From contig NZ_JAQTMS010000004.1 of assembly GCF_028714215.1 (NCBI RefSeq), forward strand, positions 1 through 64,000: a DNA stretch of 64,000 bases. Reading direction: 5' to 3'. Positions within the stretch are counted from its first letter, which is position 1. The number at the start of each line of letters is the position of its first letter. The notes under the pieces were generated by a model. It did no database searches. It saw only the letters and a program-made list of their open reading frames with translations, and was not told where the DNA came from. Below are positions 20,288 through 29,679 of this stretch, one piece after another. Position numbers and translations under genes: made by a program. The stretch is from Rhodoferax sp. GTDB lineage: Bacteria; Pseudomonadota; Gammaproteobacteria; Burkholderiales; Burkholderiaceae_C.

Positions 20288-21418
20288 CTAACGCTTGAGT
20301 TGATCCCAGACCGACTCGATGTCCTTGCGGAACTGTTCGTTCACCTGCTCGTAGCGGCCCTGGGCCTTGTCATCTTCGTAGATGTTGGTCACGTCGATGT
20401 CAAAGTAGGAGCGGATGCCGCCGGTGAATTCGACCGCCATTTCGGCGCGCGAACCGGCTGCACCCTGCACGCGGAACTTGGGCGTGATGGGAAACACACC
20501 CCGTTCCATGGCCACCCGCTGGCCGCGCTCGGACAGCAGGTACTCGATGAAGGCCCGCGCCGCCTTGGGATGTTTGGCGCCGGCCAGCACCGCTATCGGT
20601 TCGGGCGTGATCCAAGCCGTCTTCGGTGCCACGAACTTGATGTCGAAACCGGCCAGCCGGTCTTCAAAGGCCATGTAGCTGGGCACCGCAAAGCCGGCGG
20701 CGAACTCACCCCGCGCCACCACCGAAGGCACGTCGCGGCTGCGGGCCGTGAACATGCCGGTGTTGGCGCCCAGGCGCTTGAGCCAAGCCCAGCCTTTTTC
20801 ATCGCCGTCGCGCTGCAGGATCACCTCATAAGTGGCGTGGCTGCTGCTGGAGCGGCTGGGGGCGCACTGCGCCACCTGGCCTTTGAGTTTGGGGTGCAGC
20901 AAGTCGTCCCAGTCCTTGGGCTCGGGCACCCCCAGGCGCTTGAGCACCGTCGGTTGGTACACCAGGCCATAGGGCTCCAGCACGGTGCCGGTCCAGAAGC
21001 CTTTCGGGTCCTTCAGGTAGATCGGCTTGGGCTTGCCGATGGTGGCCGGAATGGCGTCCATGACGGCCTTCGGCAGGTCCAGCCGGACCAGCAGCTTTTG
21101 CTCGGCCAGCTTGTCATACAGCGCACTCTCGCCGCCCCAGACAATATCCACCTCCGGGCGTCCCTTCCATTCCAGGATGCGTCCGTAGGCGACCGGCGTT
21201 CCGGCCGCCAGGGCGCTGGTTTTGAGGTTGATATTCCAGGTTTCCTTGGCGTACTTGGCAAAGTCCGCCAAGGCTGGGTCGGTCAAGGTCTTGGCGACCG
21301 GCGTGATGAGGACCAGTTCGTCCTCGATCACCGGCGCTGCCTGCTGCGCCGAAACCAGGCCCGTGGCAAGCGAGGTGGCGGCAATAGCAAGAGTGAATTT
21401 TTTCAGGTAGTGAAGCAT
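20288..21418 (-). CDS. ABC importer periplasmic binding protein (Fe3+/phosphonate family)
   Basis: 376 residues from ATG 21418; a signal peptide follows (MLHYLKKFTLAIAATSLATG, cleavage near VSAQQ). A GGGGG ribosome site lies a few bases upstream, whereas the upstream in-frame ATG 21457 lacks one. Fold blocks such as RPEVDIVWGGESALYDKL, GFWTGTVLEPYGLVYQP, DDLLHPKLKGQVAQCAPSRSSSS and AFIEYLLSERGQRV match binding proteins of the iron/polyamine/phosphonate cluster. No conserved Tyr pair for ferric iron is obvious. The ligand may be a phosphonate or phosphate ester. Confidence 0.88.
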   Translation of the reverse strand: MLHYLKKFTLAIAATSLATGLVSAQQAAPVIEDELVLITPVAKTLTDPALADFAKYAKETWNINLKTSALAAGTPVAYGRILEWKGRPEVDIVWGGESALYDKLAEQKLLVRLDLPKAVMDAIPATIGKPKPIYLKDPKGFWTGTVLEPYGLVYQPTVLKRLGVPEPKDWDDLLHPKLKGQVAQCAPSRSSSSHATYEVILQRDGDEKGWAWLKRLGANTGMFTARSRDVPSVVARGEFAAGFAVPSYMAFEDRLAGFDIKFVAPKTAWITPEPIAVLAGAKHPKAARAFIEYLLSERGQRVAMERGVFPITPKFRVQGAAGSRAEMAVEFTGGIRSYFDIDVTNIYEDDKAQGRYEQVNEQFRKDIESVWDQLKR

Positions 21419-21465
21419 GGCATCCCCCAACTTTTCATGAACAAGAAGCGTCAACACAAAAACAC

Positions 21466-21533
21466 ACTCTACGCACCATGCCAGTCGCTCCCTTGATTAT
21501 TCTCAAGCCCGGAGCAACTCGCAGCCCTAGAGT
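21466..21533. promoter_or_regulatory. Symmetric divergent promoter with central FNR/CRP-like dyad
   Basis: The dyad TTGATTATTCTCAA (21493–21506) lies between the binding-protein gene (minus) and the FGGY kinase gene (plus). Exactly 21 bases to its right is TAGAGT (21528–21533). Exactly 21 bases to its left is the same hexamer on the minus strand (plus-strand ACTCTA, 21466–21471). Each would be a -10 element with the dyad centred near -41, the arrangement of class II CRP/FNR-activated promoters. No -35 hexamers are needed in that arrangement. Confidence 0.55.
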
Positions 21534-21562
21534 GAAAGAGTCATGTTTTCCAAAGAGTTGCC

Positions 21563-23014
21563 GTGAACCAGACCGCCTCCGCGCCGGCGGATCCGCTCTA
21601 CCTGGCGATTGACCAGGGCACCCATGCCAGCCGTGCGCTGGTGTTCGATCGGCGCGGGCAGGCGCTCTCCAGCGGCACGGTGGCAGTGTCCCTCAGCCAG
21701 CCGCGGGACGATTGGGCCGAGCAGGACGGCGACGAGCTGGTGGCCTCGGTGCAGACGGCAGTCCGGCAGGCCTTGCTGGCATTGGGCGAGCGCGCTCAGG
21801 ACGTGGTGGCGGCCGGTCTGGCCAGTCAGCGCGCCAGTGCCATCTGTTGGGATCGGCTCAGCGGTCAGCCGCTGTCTCCCGTTTTCAGCTGGCAAGACAG
21901 ACGCGCCCACGCCTGGATCGACCAGTTGCAGGCGCACGGCGAGACGGTGCATCGCAAGACCGGTTTGTTCCTTTCGCCCCACTACGGCGCCAGCAAGCTG
22001 CGCTGGGCGCTGGACCACCTGCCGGCCGTGCGTCAGGGGCTGGCGGCGCAGACCTTGTGCTGGAGCCCGCTGGCCAGCTTTCTGGTGTTTCGCCTGTGCC
22101 GCGAGCGGCCGTTGCTGGCCGACCCGCAATGCGCCGCGCGCACGCAACTGTGGAACTTGCAGACACATGACTGGGACCCCGAACTGCTGGCGCTGTTCGG
22201 TCTGCCGGCCGGGTTCTTGCCGCGCAGCGTGCCGACCTGCCATGCCTGGGGCACGCTGGAAGCGGTGGGGGCCGATATTGCCCTCACGGCGGTCAATGGC
22301 GATCAGTCGGCCGCCGTCTTTGCCTTTGGCTGGCCCGAGGCCGATTCGGCCTACATCAACATTGGCAGCAGCGCTTTCGTGCAGCGCGCGCTGCTGGCTT
22401 TTCCCGGCTACGTGCCGCGCCAGCTCACCGGCATCATCCTGGACGATGGCGCAACCCGCGTCTACATGGTGGAGGGCAATGTGAACGGTGCCGGCACCGC
22501 GCTGGCCTGGATCAGTGGCGAACTGGGCATTGACCACTTGACGCAGAAGTTGCCGCAGTGGTTCGAGCGCCCCGAGGAGCCGCCACTGTTTTTGAACGGC
22601 ATCGCCGGCCTGGGCGGGCCCTTCTGGCAAGCCGAGTTTCCCTCGCGTTTTGTCGGCGAGGGCGAGCCCTGGCAGAAAGCCGTGGCGGTGGTCGAGAGCA
22701 TCGTGTTCCTGCTGCAAGCCAATATCGAGCACATGGCGCGCTACGTTGCGCCGGCGCGGCGTATCCGTGTCAGCGGCGGCGTATCGCAGCTCGACGGTTT
22801 GTGCCGGCGCCTGGCCTCGGTCAGCGGCCTGCCGGTGCACCGGCGCGACGATCCGGAAGCCAGCGCGCGCGGCATCGCCTACCTGGCAGCTCAGCGCCCA
22901 GCCGAATGGAACAACGCGGCCCATGAAGAGGTCTTCCCGGTGACGGGCGACCCGCCACTCGCCGAGCGCTACCGGCGCTGGCGCTCGCTGATGGCGCAGG
23001 CCACCGGAACCTGA
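21563..23014 (+). CDS. FGGY-family carbohydrate kinase, glycerol kinase paralogue with altered pocket
   Basis: 483 residues, GTG start (21563); an ATG at 21543 runs into a stop after seven codons. FGGY start LAIDQGTHASRALVFD and ATP-site block RRIRVSGGVSQLDGLCRRLASVSG are intact. Compared with GlpK at 12.6–14.1 kb, the pocket differs: NQRET becomes SQRAS (Glu to Ala) and DAYFSGTK becomes SPHYGASK (Tyr to His), while Trp in SWQDRRA and Asp in NGDQSA remain. It therefore probably phosphorylates a polyol or sugar other than glycerol. It lies 96 bases ahead of ugpB and starts from the divergent promoter. Confidence 0.85.
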   Translation: MNQTASAPADPLYLAIDQGTHASRALVFDRRGQALSSGTVAVSLSQPRDDWAEQDGDELVASVQTAVRQALLALGERAQDVVAAGLASQRASAICWDRLSGQPLSPVFSWQDRRAHAWIDQLQAHGETVHRKTGLFLSPHYGASKLRWALDHLPAVRQGLAAQTLCWSPLASFLVFRLCRERPLLADPQCAARTQLWNLQTHDWDPELLALFGLPAGFLPRSVPTCHAWGTLEAVGADIALTAVNGDQSAAVFAFGWPEADSAYINIGSSAFVQRALLAFPGYVPRQLTGIILDDGATRVYMVEGNVNGAGTALAWISGELGIDHLTQKLPQWFERPEEPPLFLNGIAGLGGPFWQAEFPSRFVGEGEPWQKAVAVVESIVFLLQANIEHMARYVAPARRIRVSGGVSQLDGLCRRLASVSGLPVHRRDDPEASARGIAYLAAQRPAEWNNAAHEEVFPVTGDPPLAERYRRWRSLMAQATGT

Positions 23015-23021
23015 CGCCTTG

Positions 23022-23062
23022 TTGATTTTTCTCAATCCGGCACCGGGGGGCGGGGCTATGGT
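23022..23062 (+). promoter_or_regulatory. FNR/CRP-like box and promoter for ugpBAEC
   Basis: TTGATTTTTCTCAA (23022–23035) differs in one base from the dyad at 21493–21506. Twenty-one bases later comes TATGGT (23057–23062), a possible -10, predicting transcription from about 23069 and a leader of about 40 bases before the ugpB ATG. The FGGY kinase stop is just upstream, so ugp can be expressed apart from it. Confidence 0.5.
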
Positions 23063-23110
23063 TTGTTCATGGGGTGGCGCTGTGCCGCTCATAGATAAAG
23101 GAGAGAGTTC

Positions 23111-24439
23111 ATGCGCACTCGCAAATTGATAGCACTTACGATGGCCTCCGCCTTGCTTTCACCGGCGCTGGTTCACGCCGAGACCGAGATCCAGTGGTGG
23201 CACTCGATGACCGGCGCCCTGAGCGATCAGCTCAACGACATTGCCAGCCAGTTCAATGCCTCGCAATCCGAGTTCAAGGTGGTGCCGGTGTACAAGGGCG
23301 GCTACGCCGAATCGATGTCCGCCGCCATCGCCGCCTACCGGGCCAAGAGTCCACCGCACATTGCGCAGGTGTTCGAGGTCGGCACCGCCACCATGATGGC
23401 GGCGCGCCAGGCCATCAAACCGGTGTACCAGGTGATGGCCGAATCGGGCGAGACCTTCGATCCCAAGAGCTACATGCCGGCGGTCACCAGCTATTACACC
23501 GACACCGCGGGGCGCATGCTGTCGATGCCTTTCAACAGCTCCACCACCGTCTTCTATTACAACAAGGATGCGTTCCGCAAAGCCGGGCTGAACCCGGACC
23601 AGCCACCCAAGACCTGGGCCGAAGTGGGCGAGGCTGCGAAGAGAATCAAGGATACCAACACACTGCCCTGCGGCTACACCACCGCCTGGCAGTCCTGGGT
23701 GCAGCTGGAAAACGCCAGTGCCTGGCACAACGTGGCCTTCGCCACCAAGGACAACGGCTTTGGCGGCATGGACGCGCGCCTGGTGTTCAACAACCCGCTG
23801 CTGGTGCGCCACATCGGCATGCTGGGTGACTGGGCCAAGGACGGGCGCTTCACCTACGCCGGACGCACCACCCAGCCGGAGGCCAAGTTCTACAGCGGCG
23901 AGTGCGCCATGATCACCACCTCGTCGGCGGCTTACGGCAACATCAAACGCAGTTCCAAATTCGAGTTCGCCATCTCCGCCCTGCCTTATCACGCAGATGT
24001 CAAGGGCGCACCGCAGAACTCCATCATCGGCGGCGCCAGCCTGTGGGTGTACGCCGGCCGCCCCAAGGACGAATACCGTGGCGTTGCCAAGTTCTTCACC
24101 TTCATGTCCTCGGCCAAAATCCAGGCCGCCTGGCACCAGGCCACCGGCTATGTGCCGATCACCACCGCGGCCTACGACTTGAGCAAAGCGCAGGGCTTCT
24201 ACGACAAGAACCCCGGTACCAACGTGGCCATCGAGCAGTTGCTGCTGAAGAACCCGACCAAGATGTCCAAGGGCGTACGTCTGGGCAACCTGGTGCAGAT
24301 CCGCGACATCATCGACGAGGAACTGGAAGCCGTCTGGTCCGGCAAGAAGACCGCCAAGGCAGCGCTGGACGAAGCGGTAAAGCGCGGTGATGAGGAATTG
24401 CGCAAGTTCGAGCGCGCCAACAAGGGGGCTGCCAAGTAA
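23111..24439 (+). CDS. ugpB: sn-Glycerol-3-phosphate ABC importer, binding protein
   Basis: 442 residues; signal peptide [23 protein letters not shown], then a mature start [10 protein letters not shown] typical of UgpB. Further UgpB-like blocks: [65 protein letters not shown] and [11 protein letters not shown]. It captures glycerol-3-phosphate or its diesters in the periplasm. ATG is preceded by AAAGGAGAGA. First gene of ugpBAEC. Confidence 0.95.
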   Translation: MRTRKLIALTMASALLSPALVHAETEIQWWHSMTGALSDQLNDIASQFNASQSEFKVVPVYKGGYAESMSAAIAAYRAKSPPHIAQVFEVGTATMMAARQAIKPVYQVMAESGETFDPKSYMPAVTSYYTDTAGRMLSMPFNSSTTVFYYNKDAFRKAGLNPDQPPKTWAEVGEAAKRIKDTNTLPCGYTTAWQSWVQLENASAWHNVAFATKDNGFGGMDARLVFNNPLLVRHIGMLGDWAKDGRFTYAGRTTQPEAKFYSGECAMITTSSAAYGNIKRSSKFEFAISALPYHADVKGAPQNSIIGGASLWVYAGRPKDEYRGVAKFFTFMSSAKIQAAWHQATGYVPITTAAYDLSKAQGFYDKNPGTNVAIEQLLLKNPTKMSKGVRLGNLVQIRDIIDEELEAVWSGKKTAKAALDEAVKRGDEELRKFERANKGAAK

Positions 24440-24449
24440 GACCTTGCCC

Positions 24450-25340
24450 ATGGCTGCTGAAAAGCGCGCTTACTTCCCGGCCGGTTGGTTGCCCTACGCA
24501 CTGGTGGCGCCGCAGCTGGCCATCACGCTGGTGTTCTTCATGTGGCCGGCGTCGCAGGCCATGTGGCAATCCCTGCTGGTGGAGGATTCGTTCGGCCTGA
24601 ACGTGCAGTTCGTGGGCTTGCTCAATTTCCGTGAGCTGCTGGCCGACCCGTACTACCTGAACTCATTCAAGGTCACGGCCGTGTTCAGCGTGCTGATGAC
24701 GCTGGGCGCGCTGCTGATCTCGCTGCTGCTGGCGGGCAGTTGCGACTACCTGGTGCGCGGCGCGCAGGTGTACCAGACGCTGCTGATCTGGCCTTACGCG
24801 GTGGCGCCGGTGGTGGCGGCGGTGCTGTGGTCATTCATCTTCAACCCGTCGGTGGGCATTCTCACTTACGTGCTGCACAGCTGGTTCGGCGTCGAGTGGA
24901 ACCACATGCTCAACGGCAACCAGGCCATGACGCTGATCATCATCGCCTCCGGCTGGAAGCAGATTTCCTATAACTTCCTGTTCTTCCTGGCCGGCATGCA
25001 GGCGATTCCAAAGTCGCTGATCGAGGCCGCCGCGATCGATGGCGCCGGACCCCTGAAACGCTTTCTCACGGTAGTGCTGCCGCTGATTTCGCCCACCACC
25101 TTCTTCCTGCTGGTGGTCAACATCGTCTATGCCTTCTTCGACACCTTCGGCGTGATTGACGCCACGACCCAAGGCGGCCCGGTGCAGGCCACGCAGGTGC
25201 TGGTCTACAAGGTGTACCACGACGGTTTCAAGGGCGGCGACCTGGGTGGCTCGGCGGCGCAGTCGGTGGTGCTGATGGTGATCGTGATGGTGCTGACGGT
25301 GGTGCAATTCCGCTACATCGAACGAAAGGTGCAGTACTGA
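24450..25340 (+). CDS. ugpA: sn-Glycerol-3-phosphate ABC importer, permease
   Basis: 296 residues from ATG 24450 ([19 protein letters not shown]); an in-frame ATG at 24387 lies inside ugpB and adds an unconserved stretch. Six membrane segments and an EAA loop [21 protein letters not shown] near residue 200. Its stop TGA shares its last base with the ugpE ATG (TGATG). Confidence 0.93.
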   Translation: MAAEKRAYFPAGWLPYALVAPQLAITLVFFMWPASQAMWQSLLVEDSFGLNVQFVGLLNFRELLADPYYLNSFKVTAVFSVLMTLGALLISLLLAGSCDYLVRGAQVYQTLLIWPYAVAPVVAAVLWSFIFNPSVGILTYVLHSWFGVEWNHMLNGNQAMTLIIIASGWKQISYNFLFFLAGMQAIPKSLIEAAAIDGAGPLKRFLTVVLPLISPTTFFLLVVNIVYAFFDTFGVIDATTQGGPVQATQVLVYKVYHDGFKGGDLGGSAAQSVVLMVIVMVLTVVQFRYIERKVQY

Positions 25341-26188
25341 TGATCGAGAACCGTCCCGGCTTGCGGTTGTTCTGCCACGCGATGCTGCTGCTGAGCGTGC
25401 TGACGCTGGCGTTTCCGGTGTGGATTGCCTTCGTCGCCTCCACCCACACCGCCGAACGCATGCTCACGGTGCCCATTCCACTGTGGCCGGGCACTGAACT
25501 GCTGGACAACTACCGCACCGTGCTGCTCAAGGGCGTGGCCGGTGCCAGCGCGGCGCCGGTGAGCCGCATGATGTTCAACAGCTTGGTGATGGCGCTGTCG
25601 ATTTCCGTCGGCAAGATCATCATCTCGTTGCTCTCGGCGTTTGCCATCGTGTACTTCCGCTTCCCCTTGCGCATGGTGTTCTTCTGGATGATCTTCATCA
25701 CCCTGATGCTGCCGGTGGAGGTGCGCATCTTCCCGACCTACAAGGTGGTGTCGGACCTGCATTTGATCAACACCTACGGCGGGCTGACGCTGCCCTTGAT
25801 TGCCTCCGCCACGGCGACCTTTTTGTTTCGCCAGTTCTTCATGACCATTCCGGACGAGATGATGGAGGCCGCGCGCATGGACGGTGCCAGTGCCATGCGC
25901 TTTTTCTGGGACGTGGTGCTGCCGCTGTCGCGCACCAACATGGCGGCGCTGTTCGTGATCCTGTTCATCTACGGCTGGAACCAGTACCTCTGGCCGCTGC
26001 TCGTCACCACCGACGAGTCGATGTATACGGCAGTCATCGGCATCAAGCGCATGATCCCCGGCGGTGATGCCTCGGTCGACTGGAACCTGGTGATGTCGGC
26101 CGCCATGCTGGCCATGCTGCCGCCGGCCCTGGTGGTGATCGTGATGCAGAAATGGTTCGTCAAGGGCCTGGTCGAGCAGGAGAAATAA
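25340..26188 (+). CDS. ugpE: sn-Glycerol-3-phosphate ABC importer, permease
   Basis: 282 residues, six membrane segments, EAA loop [21 protein letters not shown] near residue 175. Partner of UgpA in the membrane channel. The gene joins ugpA by a 1-base overlap and ugpC by TAAATG with no gap, so translation is tightly coupled. Confidence 0.93.
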   Translation: MIENRPGLRLFCHAMLLLSVLTLAFPVWIAFVASTHTAERMLTVPIPLWPGTELLDNYRTVLLKGVAGASAAPVSRMMFNSLVMALSISVGKIIISLLSAFAIVYFRFPLRMVFFWMIFITLMLPVEVRIFPTYKVVSDLHLINTYGGLTLPLIASATATFLFRQFFMTIPDEMMEAARMDGASAMRFFWDVVLPLSRTNMAALFVILFIYGWNQYLWPLLVTTDESMYTAVIGIKRMIPGGDASVDWNLVMSAAMLAMLPPALVVIVMQKWFVKGLVEQEK

Positions 26189-27274
26189 ATGGCCGCCGTT
26201 TCGATTCGCAATGTCTACAAATCCTTCGGCCCGGTGAAGGTGATTCAGGGCATTTCAATGGAGGTCGCGGATGGCGAGTTCGTGGTCATGGTGGGGCCGT
26301 CGGGCTGCGGCAAGTCCACGCTGCTGCGCATGATTGCCGGCCTGGAGAGCATCAGTTCCGGCGACATTGCGATTGGTGGGCGGGTGGTGAACCGGGTCGA
26401 GCCGAAGGACCGGGACATCGCCATGGTGTTTCAGAACTACGCCCTGTACCCGCATAAAAGCGTCTACGACAACATGGCCTACGGGCTGAAGATTCGGGGT
26501 CTGCCGAAAGACAAAATCGAGGAGTTGGTGCAGCGCGCCGCCGCAACGCTGGAGCTGTCGGCCTTGCTCCAACGCGCGCCGCGCGAGCTCTCCGGCGGCC
26601 AGCGCCAGCGCGTGGCCATGGGGCGCGCCATCGTGCGCCAGCCGGCGGTGTTTTTGTTCGACGAGCCGCTGTCCAACCTGGACGCCAAGTTGCGGGTGCA
26701 AATGCGGGCCGAACTGCAGGCATTGCACCGGCGTCTGGGGACCACGACCTTGTACGTCACACACGACCAGGTGGAGGCGATGACGCTGGCGCAACGCATG
26801 CTGGTCATGAACCAGGGCCGCGCCGAGCAGATCGGCGCGCCGCTGGAGGTGTACACGCGCCCGGCCACGACTTTCGTCGCCGGCTTCATCGGTTCGCCGC
26901 CGATGAATCTGATTCCCGGACGGATCGAGGCCGACGGCACCGCGCTGGTCACCGAGGAGCAGGCCCAGGTGCGCCTGCCACGCAGCATCGCTTCCCTGGT
27001 TGGCCGCGATGTCCTGCTGGGGGTACGCCCGGAGCACCTGGAGGCTTGCGACGAGGCTTCCGCGCTGCTCACGCCGATGATCAATTTTGTCGAGCTGCTG
27101 GGCTCGGACTCCCTGGTGTATGGTTACCTGGGCGGGGACAAGCGCGGCGTGCGTCTGGCGGCACGCCTGCATGCGACATCGGCGCAGGCCCATGATGGCG
27201 CGCTACCGCTGCGCTTTGAGGAGCAGCATATGCACTTGTTCGACCCGGCCAGCGGCCTACGCTTGGAGGCATGA
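26189..27274 (+). CDS. ugpC: sn-Glycerol-3-phosphate ABC importer, ATPase
   Basis: 361 residues: Walker [14 protein letters not shown]-loop [13 protein letters not shown], signature [17 protein letters not shown], Walker [17 protein letters not shown], His switch [13 protein letters not shown], and a C-terminal MalK/UgpC-like regulatory domain ending [11 protein letters not shown]. The last gene of ugpBAEC. Confidence 0.94.
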   Translation: MAAVSIRNVYKSFGPVKVIQGISMEVADGEFVVMVGPSGCGKSTLLRMIAGLESISSGDIAIGGRVVNRVEPKDRDIAMVFQNYALYPHKSVYDNMAYGLKIRGLPKDKIEELVQRAAATLELSALLQRAPRELSGGQRQRVAMGRAIVRQPAVFLFDEPLSNLDAKLRVQMRAELQALHRRLGTTTLYVTHDQVEAMTLAQRMLVMNQGRAEQIGAPLEVYTRPATTFVAGFIGSPPMNLIPGRIEADGTALVTEEQAQVRLPRSIASLVGRDVLLGVRPEHLEACDEASALLTPMINFVELLGSDSLVYGYLGGDKRGVRLAARLHATSAQAHDGALPLRFEEQHMHLFDPASGLRLEA

Positions 27275-27283
27275 GGAAAAAAA

Positions 27284-27306
27284 CGATGGCGTCCATGGCG
27301 CCATCG
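27284..27306. terminator. Hairpin after ugpC
   Basis: CGATGGCG pairs with CGCCATCG around a seven-base loop, 9 bases after the ugpC stop. Seven A precede it, so a T run follows only on the minus strand. It may act as a weak terminator or protect the ugp mRNA end. The following bases up to 27495 hold no gene that I can support. Confidence 0.35.
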
Positions 27307-27495
27307 GCGACGGGGTCTTTGGCACCGCCCGGGCCTGCATCACGCGCAGGCCGGGTCATGGCGCGCTGGAAAAATGCAAGGAGGTCACCGAGGGCGTATT
27401 TGTTTCGCGCCGGGCGAGGTGCGTTTCCCGGCTATCCGTTGGGGTCGTAAGCAGGGCTTGCGCAGCACTATTTGAGCGGGCCGGGAAAATTGCGC

Positions 27496-27524
27496 TTGAC
27501 GGGCCTGCGAAAGGTGTGCATAAT
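27496..27524 (+). promoter_or_regulatory. Sigma-70 promoter of the rplN ribosomal operon
   Basis: TTGACG (27496–27501), 17-base spacer, CATAAT (27519–27524): five of six matches in both hexamers with ideal spacing. Transcription should begin near 27531, leaving a leader of about 155 bases before rplN. Confidence 0.75.
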
Positions 27525-27530
27525 TAAGGG

Positions 27531-27684
27531 CTTCGCTTGAAAAAGCATGAAGTGTCTGCCCAACGGCTGTGATGTAAGTGGTTTATATCGCAAACGACGG
27601 GCCCAAGACTGACTGGCAAACGGTCGGTCGCCAACCGGAAAGTTGGCGGTCTGATGGTTGCTGGTGCAAGTTGGGAATAATGAA
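27531..27684 (+). other. Structured 5' leader of the rplN operon
   Basis: Non-coding. A 7-bp stem CGCCAAC/GTTGGCG (27629–27635 with 27642–27648) is preceded by a shorter stem near 27611–27625. No T run follows, so it is not an intrinsic terminator. It could be a site for ribosomal-protein feedback control, but no known binding motif is recognised. Confidence 0.35.
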
Positions 27685-28053
27685 ATGATCCAAGCTGAAT
27701 CTCGATTAGAAGTTGCCGACAATACCGGCGCAAAGTCCGTTCTGTGCATCAAGGTACTGGGTGGATCGAAGCGCCGTTATGCAAGTGTTGGCGACGTCAT
27801 CAAAGTGAGTATTAAGGAAGCTGCTCCGCGCGGTCGCGTCAAAAAAGGCGAGATTTACAGTGCGGTGGTGGTTCGTACGGCCAAGGGTATTCGTCGCAGT
27901 GACGGCTCGCTGGTCAAATTCGATGGCAATGCGGCAGTGTTGCTGAACGCCAAATTGGAGCCAATCGGCACCCGTATCTTCGGCCCGGTGACGCGTGAGT
28001 TGCGCACCGAGAAGTTCATGAAGATCGTGTCCCTGGCTCCTGAAGTTTTGTAA
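27685..28053 (+). CDS. rplN: 50S ribosomal protein L14
   Basis: 122 residues from ATG 27685 ([28 protein letters not shown]), exactly the family length; an ATG nine codons upstream is not conserved. Binds 23S rRNA at the subunit interface. Here it is the first gene of the operon, with no rpsQ or other S10-operon gene before it. Confidence 0.97.
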   Translation: MIQAESRLEVADNTGAKSVLCIKVLGGSKRRYASVGDVIKVSIKEAAPRGRVKKGEIYSAVVVRTAKGIRRSDGSLVKFDGNAAVLLNAKLEPIGTRIFGPVTRELRTEKFMKIVSLAPEVL

Positions 28054-28062
28054 GGACGCGCC

Positions 28063-28383
28063 ATGAACAAGATTCGCAAAGGCGACGAAATCATCGTGCT
28101 GACAGGGCGCGACAAGGGTAAGCGCGGCAAAGTTGCAGCGCGTAAAGACGACTCGCATGTTCTGGTCGAGGGTGTCAATTTGGTGAAAAAGCACACCAAG
28201 CCCAATCCCCTCAAGGGCACGGTTGGCGGTATCGTCGAGAAGGCCATGCCCATTCACCAGTCCAATGTGGCGATTTTTAACACCGCTGCCGGCAAGGCAG
28301 ATCGTGTCGGCATCAAGCTGCTGGCTGACGGTAAGCGCGTTCGCGTTTACAAGTCCAGCGGTGAAGAAATCAAGGTGGCATAA
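28063..28383 (+). CDS. rplX: 50S ribosomal protein L24
   Basis: 106 residues beginning with the KOW motif [21 protein letters not shown]. An early-assembly protein that starts 50S folding. Lies 9 bases after rplN. Confidence 0.97.
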   Translation: MNKIRKGDEIIVLTGRDKGKRGKVAARKDDSHVLVEGVNLVKKHTKPNPLKGTVGGIVEKAMPIHQSNVAIFNTAAGKADRVGIKLLADGKRVRVYKSSGEEIKVA

Positions 28384-28385
28384 AC

Positions 28386-28925
28386 ATGGCTCGTTTGCAA
28401 AAACACTATCGTGAAAAAGTGGCGCCGGAGCTGATGGCCAAGTTTGGCTACACCTCGGCAATGCAGGTTCCGCGTCTGACCAAAATTACCCTGAACATGG
28501 GCGTCAGTGAGGCGGTGGCTGACAAGAAGGTGATGGACCATGCGGTTGCCGACCTGAGCAAGATTGCGGGCCAGAAGCCTGTGGTCACCATGTCCAAGAA
28601 AGCCATTGCCGGCTTCAAAATTCGCGAGAATCAAGCGGTTGGCTGCATGGTCACGCTGCGCGGTGTCCGGATGTTCGAGTTTCTTGACCGCTTCGTGACC
28701 GTTGCTTTGCCTCGAGTGCGTGACTTCCGGGGTATTTCCGGTCGTGCCTTCGACGGCCGTGGCAACTACAACATCGGTGTCAAAGAGCAGATCATTTTCC
28801 CTGAAATTGAATACGATAAGGTGGATGCCTTGCGCGGTCTCAATATCAGTATTACCACAACGGCCAAGACCGATGAAGAGTGCAAGGCACTGCTCGCGGG
28901 CTTCCGTTTCCCCTTCAAGAATTGA
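28386..28925 (+). CDS. rplE: 50S ribosomal protein L5
   Basis: 179 residues with the L5 signature [18 protein letters not shown] and [15 protein letters not shown]. Binds 5S rRNA. Two bases separate it from rplX. Confidence 0.97.
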   Translation: MARLQKHYREKVAPELMAKFGYTSAMQVPRLTKITLNMGVSEAVADKKVMDHAVADLSKIAGQKPVVTMSKKAIAGFKIRENQAVGCMVTLRGVRMFEFLDRFVTVALPRVRDFRGISGRAFDGRGNYNIGVKEQIIFPEIEYDKVDALRGLNISITTTAKTDEECKALLAGFRFPFKN

Positions 28926-28933
28926 GGTGACCC

Positions 28934-29239
28934 GTGGCTAAAAAGGCTTTAATCGAGCGCGAGCTCAAACGCGACAAACTGGTTGCCAAGTACGCGAAAA
29001 AACACGCCGAGTTGAAGGCGATCGCGAGCGACCTGCAACGCAGTGACGAAGAGCGTGCCGCAGCGCGACTGGGTTTGGAAAAACTTCCGCGCAATGCGAA
29101 CCCGACGCGCCAGCGCAACCGTTGTGCGATCACCGGTCGCCCCCGTGGCACCTTCCAGCATTTCGGTCTGGCGCGTGCAAAGATTCGTGAAATGGCTTTT
29201 GCCGGGGAAATCCCCGGCATCATCAAGGCCAGCTGGTAA
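28934..29239 (+). CDS. rpsN: 30S ribosomal protein S14 (zinc-free type)
   Basis: 101 residues, GTG start (28934) with GAGGTGA just upstream. C-terminal [33 protein letters not shown] is typical. The long 101-residue form lacks the four Cys of the zinc type. Confidence 0.97.
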   Translation: MAKKALIERELKRDKLVAKYAKKHAELKAIASDLQRSDEERAAARLGLEKLPRNANPTRQRNRCAITGRPRGTFQHFGLARAKIREMAFAGEIPGIIKASW

Positions 29240-29257
29240 GCGGTAGGAGACATAGAT

Positions 29258-29653
29258 ATGAGCATGAGTGATCCCATCGCCGACCTGTTGACACGCATTC
29301 GCAATGCGCAAATGGTGGCGAAAACTACTGTCAGCGTACCCTCTTCCAAAGTCAAGGTGGCGATTGCCCAAGTATTGAAGGACGAAGGCTATATTGACGG
29401 CTTCAAGGTTAATACCGAAGACGGCAAGCCTGAACTTGAAATCGCCTTGAAATATTACGCTGGCCGGCCGGTGATCGAGCGCATCGAGCGCGTCAGTCGC
29501 CCAGGTCTGCGGGTTTACCGTGGCAGCGATGCCATTCCCCAAGTTCAGAACGGCCTGGGTGTGGCGATCGTCACAACCCCCAAGGGCGTCATGACTGATC
29601 GCAAAGCGCGCGCTACCGGTGTCGGTGGTGAAGTGCTTTGCTACGTCGCCTAA
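29258..29653 (+). CDS. rpsH: 30S ribosomal protein S8
   Basis: 131 residues ([18 protein letters not shown] … [13 protein letters not shown]). Binds 16S rRNA central domain; in E. coli S8 represses the spc operon by binding near rplE. TAGGAGA precedes the start. Confidence 0.97.
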   Translation: MSMSDPIADLLTRIRNAQMVAKTTVSVPSSKVKVAIAQVLKDEGYIDGFKVNTEDGKPELEIALKYYAGRPVIERIERVSRPGLRVYRGSDAIPQVQNGLGVAIVTTPKGVMTDRKARATGVGGEVLCYVA

Positions 29654-29679
29654 AGCGTGACATTGAGGAGAAACAGAAA

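Noticed and set aside
27081..27359. Minus-strand frame over the ugpC end
   Set aside because: Antisense shadow with no ribosome site; the only real gene there is ugpC.
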